NCBI GenBank assembly: GCA_022559845.1
Contig: CM040121.1
Span: 514,704,566 to 514,768,565, forward strand
From: Amorphophallus konjac
Lineage: Eukaryota > Streptophyta > Magnoliopsida > Alismatales > Araceae
Reading direction: 5' to 3'
Length of the DNA: 64,000 bases
Numbering within the stretch: position 1 is the stretch's first letter; each line of letters opens with the position of its first letter. The translations under genes and the position numbers were made by a program. Below the pieces are notes generated by a model. The model worked only from the letters and a program-made list of their open reading frames with translations, did not search any database and was not told where the DNA came from. Below, piece by piece: positions 47,377 through 60,090 of the stretch.

Positions 47377-48560
47377 CTTTAAAATTAATAGAAAAATTTT
47401 ACCGGTTACACTCCACACCATGGTGCAACCTTAAAAAAAAAATAATTCGGGCAGCTCCAGTCTGACCTATGTCTCTGTAATAAAAAAAATCAGACACACT
47501 AATTGAGTTCAAAGTGGTCCCCTCGTTATTTTGAGCAGATGGATAGGTATAATTTTTTTTTTAGTTTTTAGTCATTCAATCAAAGATCATTCGATACAAA
47601 TATGTAGATGAGATTGAGACCTATCGGATTTTTTAGGGTTTTTTCATCTAACCATCCTTATAAAAAGTTATAAAAATATTATTTTGAACAATATATTTGA
47701 AGATATTTTTTTTGGTCTAAGGGGATACTAGGAAAGGGAACGGGGGAAGAGAGAATATACTAACACTCTGGAAAGCATGATCCAACACCTTCGGGAAGAG
47801 TCTCCTTGGGAGACGTTGGAAGCCATTTACACGCGCACCCTCTTAATGTGCAGATGGATGGAGCAACCATTCAATCCACCCCCACTCGGAGACCTGATGA
47901 CCCAAGAGAGTTGGCTCCCCCATAAGGGGAGCCCATGAGGCTCGAACCTGGGACCTCATGGGGGAGCTCACAAAACATATATCGTTTCGTTTGTTAAAAT
48001 GTTGTAAAAATAGCAATCTCACTGACTTTCGTCCGTAGATAAGTAAATATCCCTCATAGTATCTATTTAGTATTTTGTAAATAAAATATTGTTATAAGTA
48101 AATTTATAAAAAAATATTTCTAAAAATATATTAACATGCATACCAATGTGTGAAATCAAATAGTGCATAAATGTCCATCTAAACTTTATTTTATTATAAT
48201 TTTTTGACAAAAAAGTGATATGTTTATAAAATATGATAAATTTATATAATATGATTTTATGCAGTGATATGACTGCTAATATATCTTTAATAATAAATTT
48301 TTTATAAATTCATATTTAACAATTATTTATTTGTAAAAATCTCATTCTAATTTTCATGTTAGTTGAATATCTTTCGAAGAAAATACTCTTACTTTTAACT
48401 ATTTCCTCTTGCATACTTGGGGTCACCCTCATCAGAGGGGTGAGGTCAATCACCTCCTCCAATTCTGCCACCAACTCTCTGGTGTCAACCTCACCGGTGT
48501 AGCTCTCTCGCGTAAGCCACCAACATAAGTTCCAAGTTCTAGCCATCTCCACCCTACTTG
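47377..48560. other. Gene-free AT-rich stretch
   Basis: No coding region. A palindromic segment around 47915-47970 contains GGCTCGAACC (a tRNA-type B box on the minus strand) but no A box. Confidence 0.4.
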
Positions 48561-48566
48561 GTGGCA

Positions 48567-48808
<242 letters not shown>

Positions 48809-49199
48809 CACTCGTAGATAGAAGCTTGTTAGTCTTCTCTATGGCCAACATGAGCCACACCATCTATGACCATTGAGGCACCTTTATGTCTTGGAACAAT
48901 AAGCATGCCCCCACGCTTAGAATGACTTTTCGACTTGCTCCCTTGATAACATCTCCTTGTTGATCATAGTCTCCCACCTCGTCACTATCGTCATCTACCT
49001 ATAACAATTGACCTAAGAGTTCCCTGAGCTAGGACAACCCAGTAAGTTTGGTCACACTCAGACGTTTAGTAAGTTTGGTCACATTCTGACGTATATAGCT
49101 AGAGCATGACCACAAACTTGCCCAGCGACTCAAACAAGGTGCATATCATTGCAAAGGAGTGCCGTAATGCTGCCTCCTTTGAAGAGGCATCTACTGCCC

Positions 49200-49640
49200 C
49201 CTAGACTTCCCATTGGTTGATAAAGTAATGAGAGAGAAAGAGAGAGAAGGTTGAGAGAGTAGTGAGAGAGAGAGAAAGGGATAGTGTTGAAGGGGATCAC
49301 CCCCTTCGGCACCATGCCTCCTATCTACTAGAGAGAGAGAGATAGAGAGGGTGACTTCTTGTCCAACATCGACAATACCCATACCTAAAGGGGGGATGAG
49401 AAAGAGGGAGTGAGGGTGAGTGACAGGGGTTTTATTGTGGAGGGAGGAGAGGATAGTAAGATAAAGAAATTGGAGAGAGAGAGAGTGTGTGTGAGAGAGA
49501 GAGGACGAGAGAGAACTGAAAGAGAGAAGAGAGGGATGTCATCGTACGGTGCCCTCCCCCCAGTGTGGGTGATGCATGGGAGAGAGAGAGAGAGAGAGAG
49601 AGAATCATAGTGAGAGAGGGGGAGCATGGGAGAGAGTGGG
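49200..49640. repeat. Second GA/hairpin compound region
   Basis: GA tracts with a GTTGAAGGGGATCACCCCC hairpin near 49284 and a GTGCCCTCCCCCCAGTGTGGG-like piece near 49549, the same module type as 42900-44270. 49641-50065 to its right shows nothing recognisable. Confidence 0.6.
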
Positions 49641-50065
49641 TTTTAATTAATTGGGGGTATTTTCATCATTTTATAACTAGGATTAAATATAACTATAGTT
49701 AAATAGACTATGGGTGACAATTAGTTATGATAATGACATTTTTATAATATTTTGATAAAAATAATGATATGTGTTTAAACATATTTTTAGAAACAACATT
49801 TTTATAATTTTTTATGTAAGAATGATTTATATGTAAAAATATCTTTTTTTGATAAATTAACTACACCACATGTGATACGGACTAAACGACTTAATTAAAC
49901 AGGACTAAACAAGTTAAGGTCAAAGTCGGGCTAACATTGAAGTTGGGTTGAAGTCGAGCTAACCTTTGACCCACCCAAGTTTAACCCTCAAAGTGAAATG
50001 GGAAAACCCAAGTTAATCTAGGGCTATCAATGAGTTGAGCCGGGGCCAGACTCAGTATAGCCCGG

Positions 50066-53000
50066 TGATGGGAATGCCTGCCCAAGAAGGGAGTTCGATC
50101 TGACTTGGTTAGAACCAGGGCTACAAAATTCGAATCGGGAGACAATTCTCATCAATTAATTACTTGTAGTTTTATTTATATTTTTTTCTTTCTTTCTTTT
50201 AAGTGTCATTAGTAGAATAATTTATGATTTTCTATGCTTTAGGGTAGGTATTCCAGAGGGTGTATCTTCCATGCTTTAGGTATTCTAGAGGGTGCATGGG
50301 TCTTAAATTGTTAGGCAGATAAAGACTTTTGAATTTGTTAGGTGGGAGGCTTCTTCTACTCCTTAGGGCCTTGCACTTATAACAAAAATTTGAATCTCGT
50401 AACCCTTCTTCCCCCTCTTTATAAAGATTTGTAATCCTCTATTTGGAGAAGAAGAAAGAATAGATTATACTACTGAATTGCAAATTGTGTTGTGGGGTGA
50501 GAAGCCCTGGGATGAGAAGTCCCTTCCCATATATTCTTCTCCGAGAAGGAGGCAGAGTGTGAAGCTCCTAGTTGCATCATCTCTGCGAACGAGACGAGTG
50601 AGAAGCCCTAACCAAAACCCTCCCTATCCACTATCTACCTGCCTCCCATCCTTCACCGTCTTCCACTGCCACCATTCACTATTACAACCACCATCAGTAG
50701 CCTCCACCACATCCATCGTCCACCACTCTACAGCACGCCTACACTTGCACCAAAGTCACCGGCGATATATACCCCCATTCTCTCTCCCTTTTCCCCACTA
50801 CTTTTTCCTCCCTCCTTCCCCCTATTCTTTCCTTTCCCTATGTTCCTTTTCCTCCTTCTTTTCTTCTGTTTTGTGTTTCTTATTTCTTTCTTTTTTTCCC
50901 CACAGGCACAGAGCCCACAAGAACCACCGGTTGTTTCTCACCCAAGCGACTGCACTAACCTCCTCCCCTCCACTCGCCACCTCCATCACCCGCACCCCAG
51001 CCAGCGGCATCAACCGTAGGCCCCCCTCCAATCGCATTCAAGCCCCATCACCACTGGCCTCTTCCCATTCACCCGCAGCCACCATCACCGGCCTTCCCTC
51101 CTCCTTCCCCTCCCATTGCCAACGTCTCCTCCTTTGTTCAGGCTTGATTGGCTAGCCACCCGAGGGAGACCCCCGCCCTACCGTCCTGTGTATAGACACG
51201 TTAAAATTGACACCACTTTGAGCACATCTCCTATCGCGTTGCGATGTCCCAATTTGACTCTCAAATCGACTTATTTGAGTGATTTTTTTCATTTTTCTTG
51301 AATATTCACCTTTCCCGAGTTTTCCCATATTTTTTTCTGATTTTTAAGGATTTTTCTCCAATTTTTTGGGGCCTTTTGAATTGGTGTCAACCCCCTAGAC
51401 GCCATTTTTTAATTAACGGCCATTTAAATGGACACCATTTTCAAAAATAACAAAAAAAATGGTTGAACCTGTCTGAACGAGGTCGCCAAGGTGATCGCGT
51501 CTTCAAAAATGAATAAAAGATATATATGGGCCTGCCTGATCGCGGTCGCCCTGGCGACCGCGTTCTCAAGAATGGGTGCCCGCATAAGCGGACGCCAATT
51601 CCTTCCATTTTTTTTAATTTTTAAGTATTTTTTTAATCTGCATCCAACCATATGGATGCGGATTCTTTATTTTTAATTTTTGGCCCTGTTTCATACCGAA
51701 TTTATGTGATTTTAAATCCGCGACACTTTGAAAGGCCGTCAATTTTTTAAATAACGTCCGGAGAGATGGACGCCAATTATTTTCTTCAGATTTTGAACTG
51801 AATTAGGATTATTTTTGAATTAACGTTCATCTGGAAGGTCGCTAATTTATTAATTGGCGTCCGGCCCCCATGACGCCATTTCCATTTCTATATTTTGAGC
51901 TTTTAACTCCGTCCAAAATTCGTATAAATTTTTAATTGGCGTCTGGCCCCCTGGACGTCAATTCTTTTCTAATTTTAGAAATTTCAGAACTTTCTATATT
52001 TTAACTCAGAATTGACGCATTTTTGAACTGACGTTAATTAAATGTCGACTTCTGTTCTGGCCGCCATTTCTTACACAATTCTAAATCCCACAGAACCTCA
52101 TTCTTTCCCCATTTTAAGCTCCTTTTCCACTTGGGAAAGGGTCCCTAAGGCTTTCTAAGACTGGGAGGATACTTGGCCAATGAATATTCTCTTCCAAATC
52201 CCATTAAAATCGATTTTCCTATTTTCTATGGAATTAAAGCTCCGAATTTCTCCTCTATAAATAGGACCCCTCTCTCCCTTGTATTTAAGACTTGCTCTAT
52301 TGATCAAAGGGAGGTGCTGCTGGACCAAGGGCTCAAGGAGGGAGTCTCCCATGCTCAAAGCTTCATCCTCTTGGAGATCTTCTTCCTCCCTTAGAGAACA
52401 TATTGAAGATTTGAAGCCCCCCTTTCATGGAGAAAATCCAATAAGCCCATCTTCTCCCCTTATCTCTTTCTTTTGTTTTCATTAGATTAATTTATGTTCA
52501 TGCTCATGCATCATATCCTCTTTCTTTTCTACTTATTCTTTTTATCTCAAATCAATTGAGATCTATCACTTGTGCATTCTAGCACATCTCCAATTGTGCA
52601 ACAATTACACCCTCCCATGTTCATATCATCATATTTTATCCACCCTTTTACATAGGGGTTTTAAAGCCAACACCAACAGGGTGTGTTCTTATACATGTTT
52701 CTATTGTTTATTTCTATTAAGAACTTGATGCTACACTCACCTTGTTTCTAATCCATATCTTTCTTTGTTGGTGTTTTCTTTATTTTGCAAGGGTAATCAA
52801 TAAGGGAAAACTCTCTTCATCGGCCGGCCGATTGGAAGAGAAGGTGACACTCACATCTCCCCCGCACTTTTAAGGTATTTATTCGCGATCCCTCCTTTGT
52901 TATTATTGTTATACTCCTTTGAGGCCCACGCATCTCTCGCGATCACCCTCCTATTAGCATCCACGCATGCTCCCTCTTCCTTCTTTCCCATTCTTTTTCC

Positions 53001-53906
53001 TTTACTCCCTTTCCCTTTCCATCACCTCTATAGTTTTTTTCATACTTATTTTCCTTAAGTGGATTTTTCCATAATCGACACTGTGTTGCGCCATGGACTC
53101 AGCCTGGTGTTTGTCGGCTGCTCAACCTATGGTTGGGAACCACGGTCCCAGTAGCAGTGCAAACTTCGAGCACCACGCACTTCGCTACCATTGCCATCCA
53201 TCTCTTGCGTTGCAGATGATGCTCCACTCTAGATGCTTCTGCCAGACCACGCCCGCCACTGGTTGTCGACCCCTGCCGACCTGGCCGCTGCTCCTTCCCT
53301 CGCTCTCTCTCTCCCCCCCCCAATCTATTCCCCACCACATAGAACCATCGTCGGTTTCCCTGCTACACCCTTGTAGCTCCGCTGGGCAGCCAGTTGAACC
53401 CCTCTCTCATTCTCTTGCACCCATCGTTGCATAGCTGCTCTCTCCGCAGCCCGGCCTTGCTTCCACTGCACTGGCTTGCCAACGGCCACCCATCCCTAGA
53501 AGGTCATCTCCACCCTCTGTCTCTCGTCTTCCTCACTATCGCATCTCTCTCGTTCTTCTGTAACATGGTTTAAAATAAAAAAGAGTCCCTCTCTCTCTCT
53601 TCCTTGTTCTCTCTCTCTCTCTCATTCTTCTGTCAAGCCATAACAAGGTAAAAAATATACGAAAAGAGAAAAGAAGCTCTCTCCCTCTCTCTGCCGTCAC
53701 TCACTCTCTCTTCCCTCCCTCTCTCTTTCTTCCCCTCTTCGTCTCTCTATTTGTGGCTTTCGTGAGTTCCTCAGAGGAAAAAAAGGGGGCAAGTGATTTT
53801 CTTAAAAAAAGGCAGCACAAAAGGAGGGAAGTAAAAAAAGGAGAGAGATAATAAAAAAAGATAGGAAAAAAGAAAAAGAAAATCATAGATGGGTACATGT
53901 CTTGCA
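50066..53906 (+). repeat. Left LTR of the non-autonomous element (split)
   Basis: Homologous to 54577-57945. Contains CTTTATAAAG at 50418-50427 as the likely promoter. The right boundary near 53906 is approximate, placed before TTTTGGTATCGCC, which shares TGGTATC with the usual Met-tRNA primer site. Interrupted by 51191-53080. Confidence 0.6.
51191..53080 (+). mobile_element. Solo LTR, Athila-like, in the left LTR
   Basis: 1,890 bp flanked by CTGTG (51186-51190 and 53081-53085); without it the host repeat aligns continuously with its other copy at 57335. It contains CTCTATAAATAGGACC near 52252, a typical LTR promoter. It starts TATAGACACG rather than TG, so the first base pair of the terminus is altered or the boundary is shifted by a few bases; it ends CGACA. 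The Athila label rests on size and general layout only. Confidence 0.65.
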
Positions 53907-53975
53907 TCAATTTTGGTATCGCCTAGGGAATCGACTTGTCCTTACAAGTTGAGGTCCGATATTCATTCAGGTATA

Positions 53976-54547
53976 TTTCCATCATGGTTGACGATTATGC
54001 ATCCTTGTATGAGTGCCTCATGGATGTACGACGTGAACTCCAAGATTTTAGGAAGACATTCAAGAGGGGACTATCAACTTTTATGAAACCACCCGTTCAG
54101 GATGTGACTTATGAGGCCGGTCCTATATTAGCCGAGGAGTACGAAGAAGAGATGTGAGCATGGTCTATGTTGCAAGATGTGTGGGATCATATTTTATTGG
54201 TCGATTCCGGGTTGGATTTGATAGATGATTCTATCATCACTGTTGACTCATCCTTTGAGACTATTTTGACCGTCGTTCCCAATGACATTTGGGATCAGGA
54301 TTTATTTATTATGTCCGGGTTAGACTTGGTTGATGCCACTGTGTTTGAGGTTGATTCATCAGTTGCTCCACCCGACGCCATGGTACTTAGGTAGCATGTC
54401 ACTAATGCGATATGGTGTGATTTTGAGACACATTTTGCACGTCCGCTTCGGCTTCTCTGTTTGGCTACCTCTACGAAGTTATTCGTGGTGCATGGATTTG
54501 CCACTTCCTTGGTTGTTGAGTGGATAGTTACGCACTTCAAAACTTGA
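53976..54547 (+). pseudogene. Unknown acidic ORF in the internal region, two stops
   Basis: One frame runs from the ATG at 53976 to TGA at 54546, interrupted by TGA at 54155-54157 and TAG at 54392-54394 (about 190 codons). The product starts MVDDYASLYECLMDVRRELQ, with a coiled-coil-like heptad pattern. The middle holds two related acidic repeats of about 35 residues (VWDHILLVDSGLDLID..., IWDQDLFIMSGLDLVD..., each followed by VDSS). I recognise no family. It is the only coding-like content of this element and could be a remnant gag or an accessory product. Confidence 0.45.
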
Positions 54548-54576
54548 GAATAAGTTTTCTCCAACTAGGTGAGAAT

Positions 54577-57500
54577 TGATGGGATTGTCGGCCCAAAAAG
54601 GGAGTTCGATCTGAGTTGGGTAGAATTGGGGCTACAAAATTTGAATCGGGAGACAATTCTCATCAATTAAATACTTGTAGTTTTATTTATGTTTTTTTCT
54701 TTCTTTTAAGTGTCATTAGTAGAGTAATTTATGGTTTTCTATGCTTTACGGTAGGTATTCGAGAGGGTGTTTTTTCTATGCTTTAAGTATTCTAGAGGGT
54801 GCATGGATCTTAAATTGTTAGGCAGATAAAGACTTTTGAATTTGTTAGGTGGGAGGGTTCTTCTACTCCCTGGGGCGTTGCACTTATAAGAAAATTTTGA
54901 ATCCCCTAACCCCTCTTCCCCCTCTTTATAAAGATATCCTCCATTTGGAGAGGAAGGAAGAATGGATTAGAATATTGAATTGCAAATTATGTTATGGGGT
55001 GAGAAGTCCTGGGATGAAAAGTCCCTTCCCATCCGTTCTTCTCCGAAAAGGAGGCAGAGTGTGAAGCTCTCAGTTGCATCGTCTCTGTGAAGGAGACAGG
55101 TGAGAAGCCCCAACCAAAACCCTCTCTATCCACTGTCTACCTGCCCCCCATCCTGTTAGTATTGGGTGTCCTACAAGTCAATCTCGGGTCGGGTAGACCC
55201 GATAGTTGTACAATCTTGTTCATCATTAATAAAGTGGTATTTGAGCGTAAATTTATAAATATATATTACTCTACGATGTCCCGAGGATATGTGGTTGTAA
55301 AGTCAACTCGAGATGGGATCTCGATCATGAGACTGACTTCACATGGACACATACCTTAAAATTATTCTTGGTTGGAGGGTAATCACTCGGGGACTTTGAT
55401 TACCTATTAAACCAGTACACATGATGTGTGGGTGAGCAGTCTCATGGTCACTGGTGCGAGGCACCAATACATATGTGTAGGTGTACGTCCTGGGAGGATG
55501 TACACTGACGGATCTACCATTGGATCTTCAGATGGTTGATTATACCTAATGTCAACTGAAGATCCAATTATCTCAGTAGCATCGTTGGTCCTTTGACCTG
55601 AGATATTGATCGGATCTTACACGAGGACTGGAATGGTTTAATACTTGGCTAAGTGACTTTAACTATAAGTCATGAATTGTCAAGTCATTAACCATATCAG
55701 GATACGTGTAAAGGTCATTAAAGGTCAAGAATGGATCGCTCACTGTCGGGTATATATCATATAGTTAATGGGTGAAGACACTGACGCTCCACTAAATCCC
55801 TGGCCAGGGTCGTGTCAGTTCGTTTAGAAAGGACGTCATACACTTTTAGGAGGTCGTGGTTGAATGGCACGATCATCGGGTTTGACAGTTACCATACCCT
55901 CAATCGAACCAGACTCATAGAAAGAGTGAGGGATTATAGCAATGTGACAACTATAGACTTACAGATACCAGACAGGGTGGTTTGAACCCGACGTACTATG
56001 GGATCACGCAGATTTGCTTGACCCAACGTGATCATAGGTCCGATTTGAATTAAACTATTATTCGGCTCTTGTAGAAGCAAATAATGAGTTTAATTTACTT
56101 CTAATTAAGAATTATAAGTTTATGGGTCTTAACCTAGAGTGACTATGGGCCTAGAGGATCACACACATAAGATTCTCAGGTGACGTGATATTATTGTTAA
56201 GATATATATATATATATATTAAAAGCCTTGAATTCCTTTGGAAAGGAATATAAAGAGGTGCTTAATATATATGTACAATGATATAGAGGATATATATACA
56301 ATATTGGTGATTAAAGATTTTTTTGGAAAGGACCCATCCCACCTTTATATATCCTACGTGAGTGTTTTCTCCTAAAGCCAAGCATATAAGGGATAAAACC
56401 CACCACTCTTCTTCTCTCCTCCCCTCCCTCTTGCTCTCTCTCTCTTCCTTGTTGATCTCTCTCTCTTCCTCTCAAGGGAGAAAGATTGAAGAAGGGAAAC
56501 ATGAGTAGTTTGGAGGATCCGCGGTTCGTACGTGCGGGGGAAAGAACGGGTGGACACCGTCATTACATGAGAATCAATGTGGATCTACTTTAGAGGCCGA
56601 ACATCTGTGCGGCTCTAGGTTTGAGAAAATCTGCATCGGGCGCTGCGGACAACGTCGTTCCGCACTAGGTAAAGATCTAAAACCCTATTTTGAGGTTGGG
56701 TAATTTTATTGCATCGATTAGGGTTCGGTTCTTGGATTCTAAAAGGACATGGGTTCGAGCTTTAATTTTATTATCTGCTGTGCTACCCGAACCAGTCTTT
56801 TTGAATCCTTACACATCCTTCATCGCCTTCCGATGCCACCATTCACCATCACAACCTCTATTAGTAGCCTCCACCACATCCACCATCCACCACTCTACAG
56901 CATGCCTACACCTGCACCAAAGTCACCAGCGATACCCCCATTCTCTCTCCCTTTCCCCACTACTTCTTCCTCCCTCCTCCACCGTCGAAGCTTCTTCCCC
57001 CTCCTCTCTTTTCTTCTATTTTGTGTTACTTCTTTCCTTCTTTTTTTCCTGATAGGCACAGAGCCCACAGGAACCACATGTTGTTTCCAACCCATGCGAC
57101 TGCACCGGCCTCCTTCCCTCTACCAGCCACCTCTGTGACGAGCACCCCAGCCAGCGGCAGCAACCACAGGCCTCACTCTAGTCGCGTTCAAGCCCCATCA
57201 CCACTGGCCTCTTCCTCTTCACTTGCCGCCATCATCGCCTGCCTTCCCTCCTCCTTCCCCTCCCATAGCCAACGTTCCCTCCTCTGTTCGCACTCGACCG
57301 GCCAGCTGCCTGAGGGAGACCCTCGCCCTGCCGTCCTGTGCTGTGTCGTGGACTCGGCCTGGCGTTTGTTAGTTGCTCAGCTAGTGGTTGGGAACCACGG
57401 TCCCAGTAGCAGTGCGAGCTTCGGGCACCATGCACTCCGCTTTCGTCGCCGCCCATCTTCGGCGCTACAGCCGATGCTCCACTCCGGATGCCTTTCCCAG

Positions 57501-57861
57501 GCCACGCCCGTCGCTAGTCGTCGACCCATGTTGGCTAGCCGCTGCTCCTTCCCTCACTCTTTCTCTTCCCCACTCCCCCATCTCTTCCCCACCGCACATA
57601 ACCACCGTCGGTTCCCCTGCTGTACCCGTGTAGCTCTGTTGGGCCACCTGCTGAACCCCTCTCTCTTTCTCTTGCACCCACTATTGCAGAGCGACTCTGC
57701 CATCTCCACAGCCCGCCCCTACTACCACTGCACTAGCTTGCCAACTGCCGCCCATCCCTGGAATGTCACCTCCACCCTCCGTCTCCCATCTTCCTCACTG
57801 TCGCATCTCTCTCATTCTTCTGTAATAGAGTCTAAAATAAAAAAAGAGTCCCTCTCTCATT

Positions 57862-57930
<69 letters not shown>

Positions 57931-57945
57931 TCCACTCTCTCTCGT
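54577..57945 (+). repeat. Right LTR of the non-autonomous element (split and truncated)
   Basis: Starts TGATGGGATTGTCGG and follows the left copy in order: the leader with CTTTATAAAG near 54921, the Pro/His-rich CACC region, then (TC)n at about 57858-57931. Interrupted by 55154-56813 and cut at 57946. Confidence 0.65.
55154..56813 (+). mobile_element. Solo LTR (1,660 bp) in the right LTR
   Basis: Begins TGTTAGTATTGGG and ends CCTTACA, flanked by CATCC on both sides (55149-55153 and 56814-56818). Taking it out joins the host repeat exactly where the other copy is continuous. No internal coding region remains, so this is the product of LTR-LTR recombination. The TG...CA ends and length suggest a long-LTR copia or gypsy family; I cannot decide which. 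A (TA)n box at about 56200-56219 may be its promoter. Confidence 0.85.
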
Positions 57946-58257
57946 TGTAGTGCCCCAAAATTTATATAAATAATTTTTAGATTATTTATAGAATTTTATA
58001 GAATTTATAAAGGGCAAATTGGATTAACAAATGAATTAATATTGGGATTATAAGGCCCAATTATGTTAAATAACTAATCCAGCTTTGATAATTGAAGCCC
58101 AATAGGTTTAAGGACCAAGTCCAATAAGTTTGGCCCATATTCTAGAAGGTTACTCAGCCTATTCACGAATTATAAGGATAAATACCCCTTATATAGATAA
58201 TTATATGGATAAACAAACAAAAGAATTTGAATTTAATTGAATTCTGCGCACAGCGAC

Positions 58258-60090
58258 TGTAGCGGTCTATCGTGCGACCGCCACAGCCATGTAACGCATC
58301 AATATTGGACCGTTACACCCTGTCAGTTCCGTGAAGTGAAGAACAAGTAAAAAGATTGGATTTTTGATAGTTTATCTCTTAGGGATCGAGATGGGAAGAC
58401 TAGTAGAGGTGTTAAGGACTCTTAGAAGTCAATCTAAGCTTTAACAAGGACTCTAGAATCGATCTAATCCTCAAGCCTAGCCAAAACCCTATAAATAGGA
58501 CTTAGTTTTGACCTGAGCGACCCTTACTTTTGGCTCGTGAAGGATCAAGGTAAGGAGATAGAATCTCGGGTAAGTACTTTGGAACTTTTTGTTTCTAATA
58601 TAAAGGTCTAACAACTCTCAAAATTTCATGTTAGGAGGTCGAGTATCCAAAGAGTTAGGATCTTCCAAAGTTGCTGGTTTCATCACACCAACCCAGGAAA
58701 CTGTGCGGCAAGGTGCTGATGATCAGGAAATTAGGACGCCTAAACGAGGTAATTAGAGTTAGATGCTTTAGAACTTTTTGATCCTCTTAATTTCATCTTC
58801 CTAACCTCCAAATTTCACATCTTTAGGTCAAGAGGTTGGAGAGTTAGAGCAACGTGAAGTTGCTGAAAAATTACAGGGAGAGAAGAACTAGGGCGACCCT
58901 TGAACACTCAAATTAGAAGTTTAAAGCCCAGTTAAAAGGTAGGTTATCTCATGAACGGAAAAAACAACATGTTAGGGATAAAAGCCTCTGATTTTGCTTG
59001 ATTACATGCACTATAGATCATGAATTTCATGTTTAAATAGGGACATGCATACATGCATATCTTTAGCATTAATGGAAAATAAAAAGGTACTATCTTGATA
59101 ATTCACTGAAACCTATGCATCTAGATGGCCTTTACTTTGTTATCATGGCTAGAATAGTTGGTTATTGTGATTTTTCTTGCATGGGACATAGTTCCTTATC
59201 TTTTTCGTCAACAGAAGCTCTGACGGATTAACGTAGAACCGTCAGGCGATTGTAACGGTCTTACGATCAGCCGTCACACCCTCTATTATATTTCAATTCC
59301 TCTGTTGTCTCCGACGGACCAAAGTAAGTGCGTTATAATACTATAACGGCCCCCCGATAAACCGTCACATCCTTGTGACGCGCCCATACTAGACCGTCAG
59401 AGTGCTGTTTTCTGTCAACCCAAGACAGGACTAAGGACAGTCAAACTTACTTATAAATAAGCCTAGTTATCTAAGTTTTAACCTTATTTCATGACTTGGA
59501 GTTTATTAATTGATTCATGATAGGAAAATTCATGTTCTAAGCATTTTGAGTTATTTTTTAAGCATATGTTAATTTCATTACCTAAACTCTATAGTTTGAA
59601 TTTAAACTATGATTTTAAGTATTGTATTGACGGAGTTTTATCATGGTTTCACATCGCTACATAGTCTCTTTCCTATCTATAGAGTCAATTCTTTAAGTTC
59701 ATGACATATATTCCGGTATATGACCATTAGTTCACACTTTTGCACTATAGGAACATATTCTTGAACTTGAGGACCTCTCTATTGGATATTCCTTCCAATG
59801 GATTAGGAAATCTTGTTTCAAAGCCTCCGTAATTCTCCGCGAACCTGGGATTCCCACTAGGACGCCGAGTTGGTTGTACCATGGAAGTCCAATTGTTAGA
59901 AAGCACTATCGATGTTTTCTGATTCTAGATATGTAACGGATCTATATTCGACTGTCAGGAACATATAACGGCCTAATATATGACCGTCACATTGTACTGA
60001 GTCCAATTTCTTGTTTCTGGATTCAGCCTTTCTAACGGCCCAACACTAGACCGTTATGTTCATGTAACGGCCCATTATTAGACTGTCACA
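58258..60090 (+). repeat. 28-bp palindromic modules at 32-bp pitch
   Basis: Modules at 58258-58285 and 58290-58317; 59219-59246 and 59251-59278; 59310-59337, 59342-59369 and 59374-59401; 59932-59959 and 59964-59991; 60031-60058 and 60063-60090. Typical form: left arm TGTAACGGYC, 8-base loop, right arm GACCGTYACA. Within each cluster the spacer is always four bases. The first pair is upstream of the TATA box, the others downstream. Confidence 0.9.
58490..58497 (+). promoter_or_regulatory. TATA box of the Del/Tekay-like LTR
   Basis: CCCTATAAATAGGAC, a canonical plant LTR promoter core. Confidence 0.7.

Larger units (their letters stand above)
50066..57945 (+). mobile_element. Non-autonomous LTR retroelement with three later insertions
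   Basis: Two similar long copies, starting TGATGGGA at 50066 and 54577, have unrelated DNA upstream of both starts and share about 1.7 kb after removal of later insertions. They are read as LTRs of roughly 1.9 kb. The internal part is only about 0.65 kb and has no protease, RT or integrase. A solo LTR (51191-53080) is nested in the left LTR, a second one (55154-56813) in the right LTR, and the gypsy element at 57946 cuts the right LTR. About 300 bp of the right LTR is missing here and should reappear beyond that gypsy element. Confidence 0.7.

Noticed and set aside
47915..47990. Possible SINE with a B box GGTTCGAGCC on the minus strand
   Set aside because: No A box at the required distance, no A/T tail and no target duplication found.
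50478..51155. 225-codon open frame
   Set aside because: It lies in an LTR leader, is Ser/Pro/His-rich from CACC-type low complexity, and is not kept in the second LTR copy.
57021..57950. 309-codon open frame ending in a Ser/Leu run
   Set aside because: Part of the right LTR running into a (TC)n microsatellite; not maintained in the left copy.
58258..60090. CRISPR-like reading of the spaced repeats
   Set aside because: The repeats are palindromes with variable centres and 4-bp gaps inside a plant LTR; there are no spacers of CRISPR length and the context is eukaryotic.
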